Assembly: GCA_021779655.1 (NCBI GenBank)
Contig: JAJYAF010000024.1
Span: forward strand, 1 to 13,316
Source: Pseudomonadota bacterium
GTDB taxonomy: Bacteria; Pseudomonadota; Alphaproteobacteria; Acetobacterales; Acetobacteraceae
DNA: 13,316 bases
Direction: 5' to 3'
A program made the position numbers and the translations under genes. Under the pieces are notes generated by a model. The model was not told the DNA's origin. It did no database searches and worked only from the letters and a program-made list of their open reading frames with translations. Shown here piece after piece: positions 1-7,626 of this stretch. The first letter of the stretch is position 1; each line of letters starts with the position of its first letter.

Positions 1-1
1 C

Positions 2-715
2 TACGTGCTGGCGACGAAGGTCTATTTCCCGATGTCGGATAGCGACCGGGGACTTTCCGCGGCGCAGATCGAAAAGCAGCTCGATGCCTCGCTGGCGCGG
101 CTGAAAGTGGATCATCTCGATCTGTATCAATGCCACCGTTACGATGTCGACACGCCTCTGGATGAGACGATGAGCGCGCTTACCAGGGCGGTTCGCAAGG
201 GAAAGACCCGTTATATCGGCTTTTCCGAATGGCCGGCGGACAAAATCTCCGCCGCGCTGGCAATGACGGATTGCGCGAAATTCGTATCCAGCCAGCCGCA
301 ATATTCACTGCTGCACCGCGCGCCCGAGAAGGATATCTTTCCGCTTTGCGCGCGGAGCGGCATCTCGCAGATCGTCTGGTCGCCGCTCGGGCAGGGTGTG
401 CTTACCGGGAAATATGCACCTGGCGCCGCATTGCCCGCGGACAGCCGGGCGGCCCACCCGCAGATGGGCGCCATGTTCAGAAAAAGCTGGCTATCGCGCG
501 ATGTTCTGAAGAAAGTGGACGCGCTGAAGCCGATAGCGGCCGAGGCGGGGCTGACCTTGGCGCAATTTGCGCTTGCCTGGGTGCTGCGCGAGCCAAACGT
601 CGCGGCCGCGATCATCGGCGCTTCCCGCCCTGAGCAGATCGTGGAAAATGCCAAGGCGTCCGGGGCCGCGGTGCCTCCTGATTTGTTCAGCCAGGCGGAA
701 CGTATTCTCAGCTGA
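2..715 (+). CDS. aldo/keto reductase, C-terminal part (5' end outside window)
   Basis: The reading frame is open from the first bases, so this is the last 237 residues of a longer protein (family members usually 310-350). It should be a soluble NADPH-dependent oxidoreductase with a TIM-barrel fold that reduces aldehydes or ketones. The visible fragment begins just before the ATKV strand with the catalytic lysine (fragment residue 6). The active-site histidine follows in LYQCHRYD (residue 45). Further on are the barrel strands RYIGFSEW, QPQYSLLHR and IVWSPLGQGVLTGKY, and the cofactor-phosphate-binding motif IIGASRPEQI near the end. The catalytic Asp and Tyr would lie upstream, outside the window. 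The motif style resembles the Kv-beta/YghZ-like branch, but the substrate is unknown. The gene is convergent with the ABC exporter gene, 23 bp apart, with no clear terminator between them. Confidence 0.9.
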   Translation, partial: YVLATKVYFPMSDSDRGLSAAQIEKQLDASLARLKVDHLDLYQCHRYDVDTPLDETMSALTRAVRKGKTRYIGFSEWPADKISAALAMTDCAKFVSSQPQYSLLHRAPEKDIFPLCARSGISQIVWSPLGQGVLTGKYAPGAALPADSRAAHPQMGAMFRKSWLSRDVLKKVDALKPIAAEAGLTLAQFALAWVLREPNVAAAIIGASRPEQIVENAKASGAAVPPDLFSQAERILS

Positions 716-738
716 CGATCGCGCCCGATATGCATGAT

Positions 739-2580
739 TCACATCAGCGGCGTTGCCTCGCCAAGTGGCTCGTGCTGACCTTGAAACCTCAACAGCTCCA
801 GATATGGACCTGGGCGGCCTGCCAGCGCCTTCGGCGATCCTTCGTCGACGATTCGTCCGGCCTCCATCACCACGATGCGATCGAAATCCCGCAAGGTGGA
901 TAGCCGGTGCGCTACCGCAATGACAGTGCGGCCGATGGCGAGGTGATTCAGCGCGTCATGCACCACCGCCTCCGACTCCGAATCGAGCGCCGACGTCGCT
1001 TCGTCGAGCAGCAGGATGGGCGCGTCGCGCAGAAATGCCCGGGCGATGGCAATGCGCTGGCGCTGACCGCCGGAAAGCCGCAACCCGCGCTCGCCCACCG
1101 GCGTATCGTAGCCTTGCGGCAGCGCGCGGATGAAATCATCCGCGAAGGCGGCGCGGGCGGCTTCCCGCACCGCTTCATCCGAGGCCTCGGGCCGGCCATA
1201 GCGGATGTTTTCCATGACGGAGCGATGAAAAAGCTGGATATCCTGGCTGACGACGGAAATCGCCGCCGCAAGGCTGCCGCGGCTCAATGTCGCGATGTCG
1301 ATGCCGTCGATGATGATCCGGCCGGCGGCGATGTCGTATTGCCGTTGCAGCAATGCGAGCACGGTGCTCTTTCCCGATCCTGAACGTCCAACCAGGCCGA
1401 CCCGCTCCCCGGCTTTGATCCGGAGATTTATGCCGTGCAGCACCGGCCTGGCCTCCTTGCGGCGATCTTCGGCGTAGGAGAATACGACGTTCTCGAACTC
1501 CACCGCACCGCGGGGCGCGGCTAATGATTTCGCATCCGGATCGTCCGGCATGTCGTGCGGCACCAGCAGCGCGCGCAGCGCCTCGGCAAGCCTCGCCCAG
1601 TCCTGCACCATTTCCACCAGCGCCACCGCCAGGTCGCGCGTGCCGTGCAGCACGGTGAAGCCGAGCGTGATGACCAACACCACATCTCCCACCGTGGCGA
1701 GACCGTGCCGCCAGCGATCGAGCGTCCATGCCAGCAGGAAAGCGGTCAGAATTGCCGTGGCAACGGCGTGGATGATGCGTATTTTTTCCAGATAACGCAG
1801 GCTCATCCCCCGGGCCCGCATCTCCTGCCCGACCTCCGAGGCAAAGCGCCGCTGCTCGGGGAAGGAGGCGCCGAACGCGCGGACGACCCCGACATTGTTG
1901 ATGACATCGACGAGTTCGCCATCCACCACGGCCGCCGCCCTGGCATAACCCTCGTGCAAGGCGCGGCCGCGCATGGCAAGATGTCCCAGCGCCGTGCCGA
2001 GAAAGCCGGAGACCGCAACCAGAACGATACCCATCAGCGGATCGACCAGGCCGATCATGCAAATGGAACCTATCACCGCGAGCAGCGGCGGCAGCACGTT
2101 CCATGTGGTAACGCTTTCGATACGGAAAACCGCATTGCCCGTAGCAGAAATGCGGCCGGCCAGCATGCCGGCCCGGCTGCGCATGAAAAACCCCGGCGCA
2201 TGGCCGAGCGTGTGGTTGAAAAGAATTTTACGGATATCGCCGGTAACCGAGACGAACGTCCGGGCGGCAATCCAGCCGCCGACACGCCAGGAGAGATTAT
2301 CCATGGCGATCAACCCGGCAAGCCAGGAAAACGCCACCCATACGCGGCCCACATCGTGGCGCGCCAGCACGTCCACCATGTTCCTGACGGCATATTGCGA
2401 ACCGACAGAGCAACCCACGCCTGTCAACACCGACAGCAGAATCACGGCATGCGGGATCTTGCGGCGGGCGATGGCTTTCAGCACGAACCGGAAAGGCCGC
2501 CGCTCCAGAGCCGGTGGCGTTCCCGGGGAAACGGTTTTCCGCATCCGATGCAGGGCGCCGTTTTGCGAATTATCGGGCAT
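739..2580 (-). CDS. ABC exporter, fused membrane and ATP-binding domains
   Basis: This 613-residue half-transporter has the ABCB/MsbA-like layout and would work as a homodimer in the inner membrane, exporting a lipid, drug or peptide. About six membrane helices fall within residues 40-320. The ATPase domain covers roughly 358-600. It has Walker A GRSGSGKST (398-406), Q-loop VSQD (Gln446), signature LSGGQ (503-507), Walker B ILLLDE (522-527) and switch His558 in VAHRLS. All catalytic residues are present, so it should be active. The ATG has no Shine-Dalgarno sequence in front of it, and a GATAAT box lies only 7 bp upstream, so translation may be leaderless. An alternative ATG at 2544 also lacks a good ribosome site. 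It is divergent from the glycosyltransferase gene. Lipid or glycolipid export is possible from that context, but the substrate cannot be assigned. Confidence 0.93.
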   Translation of the reverse strand: MPDNSQNGALHRMRKTVSPGTPPALERRPFRFVLKAIARRKIPHAVILLSVLTGVGCSVGSQYAVRNMVDVLARHDVGRVWVAFSWLAGLIAMDNLSWRVGGWIAARTFVSVTGDIRKILFNHTLGHAPGFFMRSRAGMLAGRISATGNAVFRIESVTTWNVLPPLLAVIGSICMIGLVDPLMGIVLVAVSGFLGTALGHLAMRGRALHEGYARAAAVVDGELVDVINNVGVVRAFGASFPEQRRFASEVGQEMRARGMSLRYLEKIRIIHAVATAILTAFLLAWTLDRWRHGLATVGDVVLVITLGFTVLHGTRDLAVALVEMVQDWARLAEALRALLVPHDMPDDPDAKSLAAPRGAVEFENVVFSYAEDRRKEARPVLHGINLRIKAGERVGLVGRSGSGKSTVLALLQRQYDIAAGRIIIDGIDIATLSRGSLAAAISVVSQDIQLFHRSVMENIRYGRPEASDEAVREAARAAFADDFIRALPQGYDTPVGERGLRLSGGQRQRIAIARAFLRDAPILLLDEATSALDSESEAVVHDALNHLAIGRTVIAVAHRLSTLRDFDRIVVMEAGRIVDEGSPKALAGRPGPYLELLRFQGQHEPLGEATPLM

Positions 2581-2587
2581 CTTAAAA

Positions 2588-2617
2588 ATTATCCAGCTTA
2601 GCGGTTTCGGTTTGGAA
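2588..2617 (-). promoter_or_regulatory. candidate promoter of the ABC exporter gene
   Basis: On the minus strand a GATAAT box (2588-2593, five of six matches to TATAAT) is preceded after 18 bp by a weak TTCCAA (2612-2617). Transcription would start at about 2580-2581, on or next to the ATG, giving a leaderless mRNA. The -10 is good and the -35 poor. The rest of the 128-bp divergent gap (2581-2708) holds no convincing promoter for the rightward glycosyltransferase gene. Confidence 0.3.
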
Positions 2618-2708
2618 ATGCGCGCGCCCGGTTATTTGTGCCTCATTCCTGCCACATCAACTCCCGATCCTCCGCGGCATTGGTCATCTCCATTTGAAGG
2701 TTTCTGAA

Positions 2709-3758
2709 ATGAAGATCGCACAGGTCGCGCCGTTATTCGAAGCGGTTCCCCCGAAATTCTATGGCGGCACGGAGCGTGTCGTATCGTTTCTCACCGAGGA
2801 ACTGGTGGCCATGGGCCACGATGTCACGCTATTCGCAAGCGGTGATTCGGTAACCGGCGCGAAGCTGGAAGCGGCCTGGCCGCAAGCCTTGCGGCTAGAC
2901 AACACCATCAGGGACACGCTGGCGCCGCAAATGCTGCTGATGGAACACGTATTTGAAATGGCGAACCAGTTCGATATTCTGCATTTCCACGTGGATTATC
3001 TTCCGGCCTCGCTGTTCTCGCGCCAATCCACGCCATTCGTCACCACCCTGCACGGCCGGCTGGACCTGCCTGAGTTGCGGCCCGTTTACGCCGGGCTGCC
3101 GGAGCAGAACCTGGTATCCATCTCCGCTTCCCAGCGTACGCGGCTGGCTGAGGGAAACTTCATCGGGACCGTGCCACACGGGCTGCCGATGAACCTGCTG
3201 ATGCCCTGCCCGGTGGAACCAGGCTATGTCGCCTTTCTTGGCCGGATCTGCCCGGAAAAACGCGCCGACCGCGCTATTCGCATCGCCCATGCCGCCGGCG
3301 AGAAGCTCAAGCTGGCCGCGAAGGTGGACAAAGTGGACGCTGAATATTTTGCCACCACGATCGAGCCCATGCTGGGGCCGGATGCGGAACTCATCGGCGA
3401 GATCAGCGACGATGCCAAATCGGTGTTTCTTTCCGGCGCCAAGGCGCTGCTGATGCCGATCGACTGGCCGGAGCCCTTCGGCCTGGTCATGATCGAGGCG
3501 ATGGCCTGCGGTACGCCGGTTATCGCTTTCAACCACGGTTCCGTCCCGGAAGTGATTGAAGACGGCGTGACCGGTTTTGTCGTCGGCAACGAGGCTGAAG
3601 CCGTGGAGGCACTGACGCGGGTACACCGGTTGGACCGCGCGACCATTCGCAGCCGGTTCGAAGCGCGCTTCACGGCGCGCCGGATGGCCGAGGATTATCT
3701 CGCGCTCTATGAATCCCTTGCGGTGCCGAAACGCGCGCGCCTCAGCCTGGTCGGCTAG
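2709..3758 (+). CDS. family 4 glycosyltransferase (GT-B fold)
   Basis: This 349-residue cytoplasmic or membrane-associated enzyme should transfer a sugar from a nucleotide donor to an unknown acceptor. The N-terminal Rossmann domain begins MKIAQVAPLF with the glycine-rich YGGTERVVSFLTEEL loop (18-32). The C-terminal donor domain starts near the FLGRICPEK strand (176-184). It holds the GT4 donor-binding EX7E motif EPFGLVMIE (Glu255, Glu263) followed by AMACGTPVIA. I chose ATG 2709 because GAAGG (2696-2700) sits 8 nt upstream and the family start MKIAQVAP fits. An in-frame TTG at 2694 would make that ribosome site coding. The MFS gene follows after 20 bp and is probably co-transcribed. The protein resembles the common alphaproteobacterial group with YGGTERVVS starts, whose acceptors are mostly uncharacterised. 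Confidence 0.92.
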   Translation: MKIAQVAPLFEAVPPKFYGGTERVVSFLTEELVAMGHDVTLFASGDSVTGAKLEAAWPQALRLDNTIRDTLAPQMLLMEHVFEMANQFDILHFHVDYLPASLFSRQSTPFVTTLHGRLDLPELRPVYAGLPEQNLVSISASQRTRLAEGNFIGTVPHGLPMNLLMPCPVEPGYVAFLGRICPEKRADRAIRIAHAAGEKLKLAAKVDKVDAEYFATTIEPMLGPDAELIGEISDDAKSVFLSGAKALLMPIDWPEPFGLVMIEAMACGTPVIAFNHGSVPEVIEDGVTGFVVGNEAEAVEALTRVHRLDRATIRSRFEARFTARRMAEDYLALYESLAVPKRARLSLVG

Positions 3759-3778
3759 CCTTCCGGTTGCGGACCGGC

Positions 3779-5191
3779 ATGCTGGAGACGGATATTCCGG
3801 CCAGGCTGGACCGCCTGCCTTGGAGCCGTTTCCACGTGCTGCTGATCGCGGCGCTCGGCATCGCCTGGATGCTGGACGGGTTGGAAGTGACCATCGTGGG
3901 CGCGATGGGCGGCGTCCTCGGTGATTCTCACACGCTGGATCTTTCAGCGGCCCAGGTGGGCGCGGTGGCCTCCTCCTATGTCGCCGGCGCGGTCAGCGGC
4001 TCTTTGCTTTTCGGTTGGCTCACGGACCGGCTCGGACGCAGGAAAATCTTCCTTGTGACGCTGGGCGTATATGTTCTGGGCGTGCTGCTATCGGCTTTTT
4101 CCTGGAATTTTTTCAGCTTCGCGCTGTTTCGCTTTCTCACCGGCACTGGCCTCGGCGGCGAGTATTCGGCGGTGAATTCCGCCATTGACGAGCTGATGCC
4201 GGCCAGGTTGCGCGGCAGACTGGCGCTCGCAATCAATGGCAGTTTCTGGGCGGGCGCGGTTTTTGGCGCCGGCGCGTCCATCGTGCTGCTGAACCCGCGT
4301 ATCCTTCCGATCGACCTTGGCTGGCGGCTCTGTTTCGTGATCGGCGCCATCCTAAGCGGCGGTATTCTGCTGCTCCGGCGCAGCGTGCCGGAAAGCCCCC
4401 GCTGGCTGATCACCCATGACCAGCCTGAACAAGCAAATGCGGTAATGGACGAAATTGAACGGCGAGCGGGAGCGCGGCATTTCCGCCCGCCGCCGCCGGA
4501 GGAGCGGCTGATGATTCAGCCGCGGAAAAGCTTCGGGCTTGGCCTCGTGTTCCGCGTGATGTTCGGGAAGTACAGATTGCGTTCCATCCTGGTTGTGGTT
4601 CTGATGGCTGCGCAGGCGTTTTTATACAATGCGTTGTTTTTCACCTACGCGCTGGTGCTGGTTCATTTTTATCATGTGCAGCAGCAGAATGCCGGGTATT
4701 TTCTCCTGCCGCTGGCCGCGGGCAATTTTCTCGGCCCGTTGCTGCTCGGGCATTTGTTCGACACGCTCGGCAGACGGGTGATGATCGCGGCCACCTATGC
4801 CCTCGCGGGGCTGCTGCTCGCCGCAACCGGCTATCTGTTCGTGCATAACGCATTCGATGCCACGACGCAGACCCTTGCCTGGTCGGCGATTTTCTTTATC
4901 GCCTCGGCCGCGGCGAGTTCGGCTTACCTCACGGCAAGCGAGGTGTTTCCGTTGGAGATGCGCGCACTGGCGATTGCGGTATTCTACACGGTTGGCACGG
5001 CCGCCGGGGGGATTATCGGGCCATGGCTTTTCGGCCATCTTATCGGCACCGGGTCGCGGCTATATATCTTCTATGGCTATTTGATCGCAGCCGCGCTGAT
5101 GCTGGCGGCCGCGGCGACGGCATGCATCTTTGGTGTGGATGCAGAACGAAAATCCCTGGAATCGGTCGCGGCCCCCTTATCCGCCGGCTGA
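3779..5191 (+). CDS. MFS transporter, sugar/metabolite:H+ symporter-like
   Basis: This 470-residue integral membrane protein has about 12 predicted helices. Helix 1 carries charged residues in MLDGLEVTIVG (Asp33, Glu36), as in the metabolite:H+ symporter group. Motif A, GWLTDRLGRRK (79-89), lies between helices 2 and 3. A sugar-porter-like PESPRWL (204-210) starts the central cytoplasmic loop. The second half repeats motif A as GHLFDTLGRRV (324-334), followed by EVFPLEMR (388-395). The length is normal for the family. I prefer ATG 3779; an in-frame TTG at 3767 adds only four residues, and neither has a strong ribosome site, which suits translation coupled to the glycosyltransferase gene 20 bp upstream. 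The substrate is unknown. Nicotinate uptake is a thought, given the nearby nad genes and a loose resemblance to NiaP-type proteins, but nothing in the sequence proves it. Confidence 0.9.
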   Translation: MLETDIPARLDRLPWSRFHVLLIAALGIAWMLDGLEVTIVGAMGGVLGDSHTLDLSAAQVGAVASSYVAGAVSGSLLFGWLTDRLGRRKIFLVTLGVYVLGVLLSAFSWNFFSFALFRFLTGTGLGGEYSAVNSAIDELMPARLRGRLALAINGSFWAGAVFGAGASIVLLNPRILPIDLGWRLCFVIGAILSGGILLLRRSVPESPRWLITHDQPEQANAVMDEIERRAGARHFRPPPPEERLMIQPRKSFGLGLVFRVMFGKYRLRSILVVVLMAAQAFLYNALFFTYALVLVHFYHVQQQNAGYFLLPLAAGNFLGPLLLGHLFDTLGRRVMIAATYALAGLLLAATGYLFVHNAFDATTQTLAWSAIFFIASAAASSAYLTASEVFPLEMRALAIAVFYTVGTAAGGIIGPWLFGHLIGTGSRLYIFYGYLIAAALMLAAAATACIFGVDAERKSLESVAAPLSAG

Positions 5192-5234
5192 TGAGCGAGG
5201 TCGGACAAGGACGCATCGGAATACGAAAATGATG

Positions 5235-5263
5235 TCTTGGTTCTTTCCTTCGAAAAGGATAAT
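5235..5263 (+). promoter_or_regulatory. candidate promoter of the glutamate dehydrogenase gene
   Basis: A GATAAT box (5258-5263) lies 32 bp before the dehydrogenase ATG. This would give a leader of about 26 nt that includes the good ribosome site AGGAGA (5285-5290). The -35 is weak: TCTTGG at 17 bp, or TTGGTT at a short 15-bp spacing. It is supported by the 104-bp gap after the MFS gene and by lack of any other candidate, but not by a full consensus. Confidence 0.35.
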
Positions 5264-5295
5264 GCCACCTGACTGCGCATTGCGAGGAGACGCGA

Positions 5296-6555
5296 ATGAG
5301 CATCTATACCGGTCCGGTTTTCGACATGGCGCAACAGCAATTCCAGGTGATTGCCGATCATCTTGAAATTCCGGCGGACGAGCGCGACCGGCTGCTCTAC
5401 CCCAAGCGCGCCATTACCGTCTCGTGCCCGATCCACCGCGACGACGGCACGACCGCGGTATTCCAGGGCTACCGGGTCCAGCATCACCTGACCCTGGGGC
5501 CAACCAAGGGCGGCACCCGGTTTTCCCCCAGCGTGGATATCGGCGAGGTGGCGGCGCTGGCGATATGGATGAGCTGGAAATGCGCGCTGGTCGGGCTGCC
5601 CTATGGCGGCGCCAAGGGCGGGGTGACAGTAGATCCGCCAGCGCTATCGGGCCGCGAACTCGAAGCCCTTTCGCGGCGCTACATGCAGGAGATGATTCCT
5701 TTCGTCGGGCCGCATACCGATATCATGGCACCCGACATGGGCACCAATGAACAGGTGATGGCCTGGTTCATGGATACCTACTCGGCGCATCAGGGCAATA
5801 TGGTGTCGGAAATCGTCACCGGCAAACCCGTGGCCTCCGGCGGCACGGTAGGCCGGCGGGAAGCCACCGGGCGCGGCGTCGTGCATCTCGCCATGCGGGC
5901 GGCGGCGAAAATCGGGCTGGCTCCCTCGGGCACCACGGCGATCGTTCAGGGCTTCGGCAATGTCGGTTCGGTGACCGCGCAGGAATTCGCCGCCCGTGGC
6001 GTGAAGATTATCGGGGTGAGCGACCATACAGCCTGCCTTTACGATCCGGCCGGACTGCCGGTTGAAGCGATGCTGAGGCACGTGGCGGAGCACAAGGTGC
6101 TGGCCGGCTTCTCGGCGGAAGCCGCGGCAGACCCCAAGACGCTGCTGACCCGGAAATGCGATTTTCTCGTCCCCGCCGCGCTGGAGCGCGTGATCGACGG
6201 GCCAATGGCGGCCAAGCTGCAATGCCGCGTCCTGGCAGAGGCCGCGAACGGTCCGACCATGCCGGATGCCGATCTTGTGCTGGCCGAACGGGCGGGCGAA
6301 ATTTATGTGATTCCCGATATCCTTTGCAATTCCGGCGGCGTGGTCGTGAGCTATTTCGAATGGGTGCAGGACTTGCAGCAACTGTTCTGGGAAGAAAACG
6401 AGGTGCATTCGCGGCTGACTCATATCCTCGACCGCGCCTTCGATCTGGTGAACTCCCGAATGGAGGCTGAGCGTATTTCCAGCCGTACCGCCGCCATGGC
6501 AATCGGCGTTGCCAAGGTTTACGCCGCGAAGCGGTTGCGCGGCCTGTTCCCCTGA
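5296..6555 (+). CDS. Glu/Leu/Phe/Val-type dehydrogenase, probably NAD-dependent glutamate dehydrogenase
   Basis: This 419-residue cytoplasmic enzyme interconverts glutamate and 2-oxoglutarate plus ammonia. The substrate domain is at about 1-190 and the Rossmann domain at about 195-370. Lys71 (GPTKGGTR), Lys95 (MSWKC), Lys107 (LPYGGAKGGV) and Asp147 (APDMGTNE) have exactly the spacing of Lys89, Lys113, Lys125 and Asp165 of the Clostridium symbiosum enzyme. Ser352 (VVVSYFEW) is a candidate for its Ser380. Together these favour glutamate over branched-chain amino acids. The dinucleotide fingerprint is GFGNVG (219-224), and the acidic Asp243 after the second strand suggests NAD over NADP. It is the small hexameric type, not the 1,600-residue GDH of many alphaproteobacteria. 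AGGAGA 5 nt before ATG 5296 fixes the start. The nadQ-like gene begins 69 bp downstream in the same frame. Confidence 0.93.
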   Translation: MSIYTGPVFDMAQQQFQVIADHLEIPADERDRLLYPKRAITVSCPIHRDDGTTAVFQGYRVQHHLTLGPTKGGTRFSPSVDIGEVAALAIWMSWKCALVGLPYGGAKGGVTVDPPALSGRELEALSRRYMQEMIPFVGPHTDIMAPDMGTNEQVMAWFMDTYSAHQGNMVSEIVTGKPVASGGTVGRREATGRGVVHLAMRAAAKIGLAPSGTTAIVQGFGNVGSVTAQEFAARGVKIIGVSDHTACLYDPAGLPVEAMLRHVAEHKVLAGFSAEAAADPKTLLTRKCDFLVPAALERVIDGPMAAKLQCRVLAEAANGPTMPDADLVLAERAGEIYVIPDILCNSGGVVVSYFEWVQDLQQLFWEENEVHSRLTHILDRAFDLVNSRMEAERISSRTAAMAIGVAKVYAAKRLRGLFP

Positions 6556-6624
6556 ACGAACGACCAACCGGTTGCGCGCGGATGCAGGCTTGCGCCACCA
6601 CGGCGCGATCTGGAAAATGCGGCA

Positions 6625-7575
6625 ATGCGGGAAAATCGGACCGATGCCGTCAATGCCGAACTCATCGCCGTTATCGTTGCTGTCACGGCAGGGGTGCCGC
6701 GCGTGCTGACAATCGCCGGCGGCACCTCGCTGCCGTCTGGCCCGCTTTCACCGGAACATCGTAGCCTGCAGGCCGGGCTGCGCGCCTGGGTGGAGCGGCA
6801 GACGCATCATCCGCTGGGCTATGTGGAGCAGCTCTACACCTTCGCAGATAGCGACCGCGCGGCGCAGGCGTCCTCGGGCCAGGATCCGGCCGGCCGGGCG
6901 ATCTCCATCTCCTATCTCGGCCTGACCCTGGAACAGCCGAGCCGGCAGGAGGATGGGGCCGGCTGGTACGGCTGGTACCGGTATTTCCCTTGGGAGGATC
7001 GGCGTGGGCAAGCCGTCGAAGCGCCAGCACTTGCGGGGGCGTTGCGGGCCTGGGCGCAAGCCGGGGCAACGGCGGCGGAACGCAAGGCCCGGCGGCTGCG
7101 CGGCGCTATTTCCTTCGGACTGGAAGGCCGGCGCTGGAACGATGAATTGGTGCTGCAACGCTATGAACTGCTCTACGAGGCAGGGTTGCTGGCCGAGGCA
7201 AGGCGCGATGGAGTCGAAAGCCGCGAAAAAGGCTCGTTGCAGCTCGGCACACCGATGCGGCAGGACCACCGCCGTATCCTGGCTACCGGGATCGCTCGGC
7301 TGCGCACGAAAATCACCTACCGCCCCGTGGTGTTCGAACTGATGCCGCCGCAATTCACCCTGCTGGATTTGCAGCGCTGCGTTGAGGCCCTGGCCGGACG
7401 GAGTTTGCACAAGCAGAATTTCCGGCGGCTGGTGGAACAGCAGGAACTGGTTGAAGAAACAGGATTAATGGAATCCGCGACCGGGGGGCGGCCGGCCAAG
7501 CTCTTCCGCTTCCGCGCCGATGTATTGCAGGAACGCGCTTACGCCGGCACGAAACCCCCGCTGCCCCGCTCTTGA
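6625..7575 (+). CDS. nadQ: NadQ-like transcriptional regulator of NAD synthesis (Nudix-like domain plus winged helix)
   Basis: This 316-residue protein resembles the NadQ/NrtR group of NAD regulators. The N-terminal domain (about 10-145) has the Nudix-fold landmarks AVIVAVTAGVPRVLTI (15-30), LGYVEQLYTFADSDR (64-78) and ISISYLGLTL (93-102). The segment where a Nudix box should lie (about 47-62) lacks the REXXEE glutamates, so I infer ligand binding without hydrolysis. The C-terminal part has the typical winged-helix sequence FELMPPQFTLLDLQR (237-251), then LHKQNFRRLVE (261-271) and GGRPAKLFRF (287-296). ATG 6625 is the first start after the dehydrogenase stop; GGAAAA 7 nt before it is a weak ribosome site. 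Its TGA stop lies inside the -35 box of nadA. It probably represses nadABC. NrtR is the alternative name; I favour NadQ because of the nadABC linkage. Confidence 0.8.
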   Translation: MRENRTDAVNAELIAVIVAVTAGVPRVLTIAGGTSLPSGPLSPEHRSLQAGLRAWVERQTHHPLGYVEQLYTFADSDRAAQASSGQDPAGRAISISYLGLTLEQPSRQEDGAGWYGWYRYFPWEDRRGQAVEAPALAGALRAWAQAGATAAERKARRLRGAISFGLEGRRWNDELVLQRYELLYEAGLLAEARRDGVESREKGSLQLGTPMRQDHRRILATGIARLRTKITYRPVVFELMPPQFTLLDLQRCVEALAGRSLHKQNFRRLVEQQELVEETGLMESATGGRPAKLFRFRADVLQERAYAGTKPPLPRS

Positions 7576-7600
7576 CATCTCTTATGCTCAAACTCAGGAT
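7572..7600 (+). promoter_or_regulatory. nadABC promoter
   Basis: A perfect TTGACA (7572-7577) is followed after 17 bp by CAGGAT (7595-7600), which keeps the key A at position 2 and the final AT of TATAAT. The predicted start is near 7607, leaving a leader of about 49 nt. The -35 contains the nadQ stop codon (7573-7575), and the -10 lies inside the first operator-like repeat. Binding there would therefore block RNA polymerase. Confidence 0.6.
7584..7600 (+). promoter_or_regulatory. putative NadQ operator 1
   Basis: The 17-bp sequence ATGCTCAAACTCAGGAT is an imperfect inverted repeat: 7-bp arms with five of seven positions matching around a 3-bp centre. It matches the second site below in consensus ATRCTCA-N3-TGAGYAT and covers the nadA -10 box. 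The regulator gene lies directly upstream. I infer that it is a repressor site; the binding protein is not shown by sequence. Confidence 0.6.
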
Positions 7601-7602
7601 AA

Positions 7603-7622
7603 GTGCGTCGCCTTTGCGGCAC
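7603..7622 (+). other. small potential hairpin between the two nad operators
   Basis: GTGC (7603-7606) pairs with GCAC (7619-7622), and CGC (7609-7611) pairs with GCG (7616-7618) around a CTTT loop, with a two-base bulge GT. It spans the predicted start site, so only its inner part would be in the transcript if the start is at 7607. It is short and may be chance. Confidence 0.25.
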
Positions 7623-7626
7623 CAAA

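Noticed and set aside
1555..2601. 348-codon + strand open frame
   Set aside because: It is opposite the ABC exporter, whose membrane and ATPase motifs are intact. Long antisense frames are expected in GC-rich DNA, and the peptide has no recognisable domain.
2895..3626. 243-codon minus-strand open frame
   Set aside because: It is the shadow of the glycosyltransferase gene and has no family motif.
5191..5232. 13-codon ATG frame overlapping the MFS stop codon
   Set aside because: It has no ribosome site of its own and no recognisable feature; it is too short to support as a gene.
5246..5259. TCCTT-CGAA-AAGGA hairpin as a terminator of the MFS gene
   Set aside because: The stem is only 5 bp, has no following T run, and overlaps the candidate -10 of the dehydrogenase gene.
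5644..6567. 307-codon minus-strand open frame
   Set aside because: It is antisense to glutamate dehydrogenase, whose catalytic residues all lie in the + frame.
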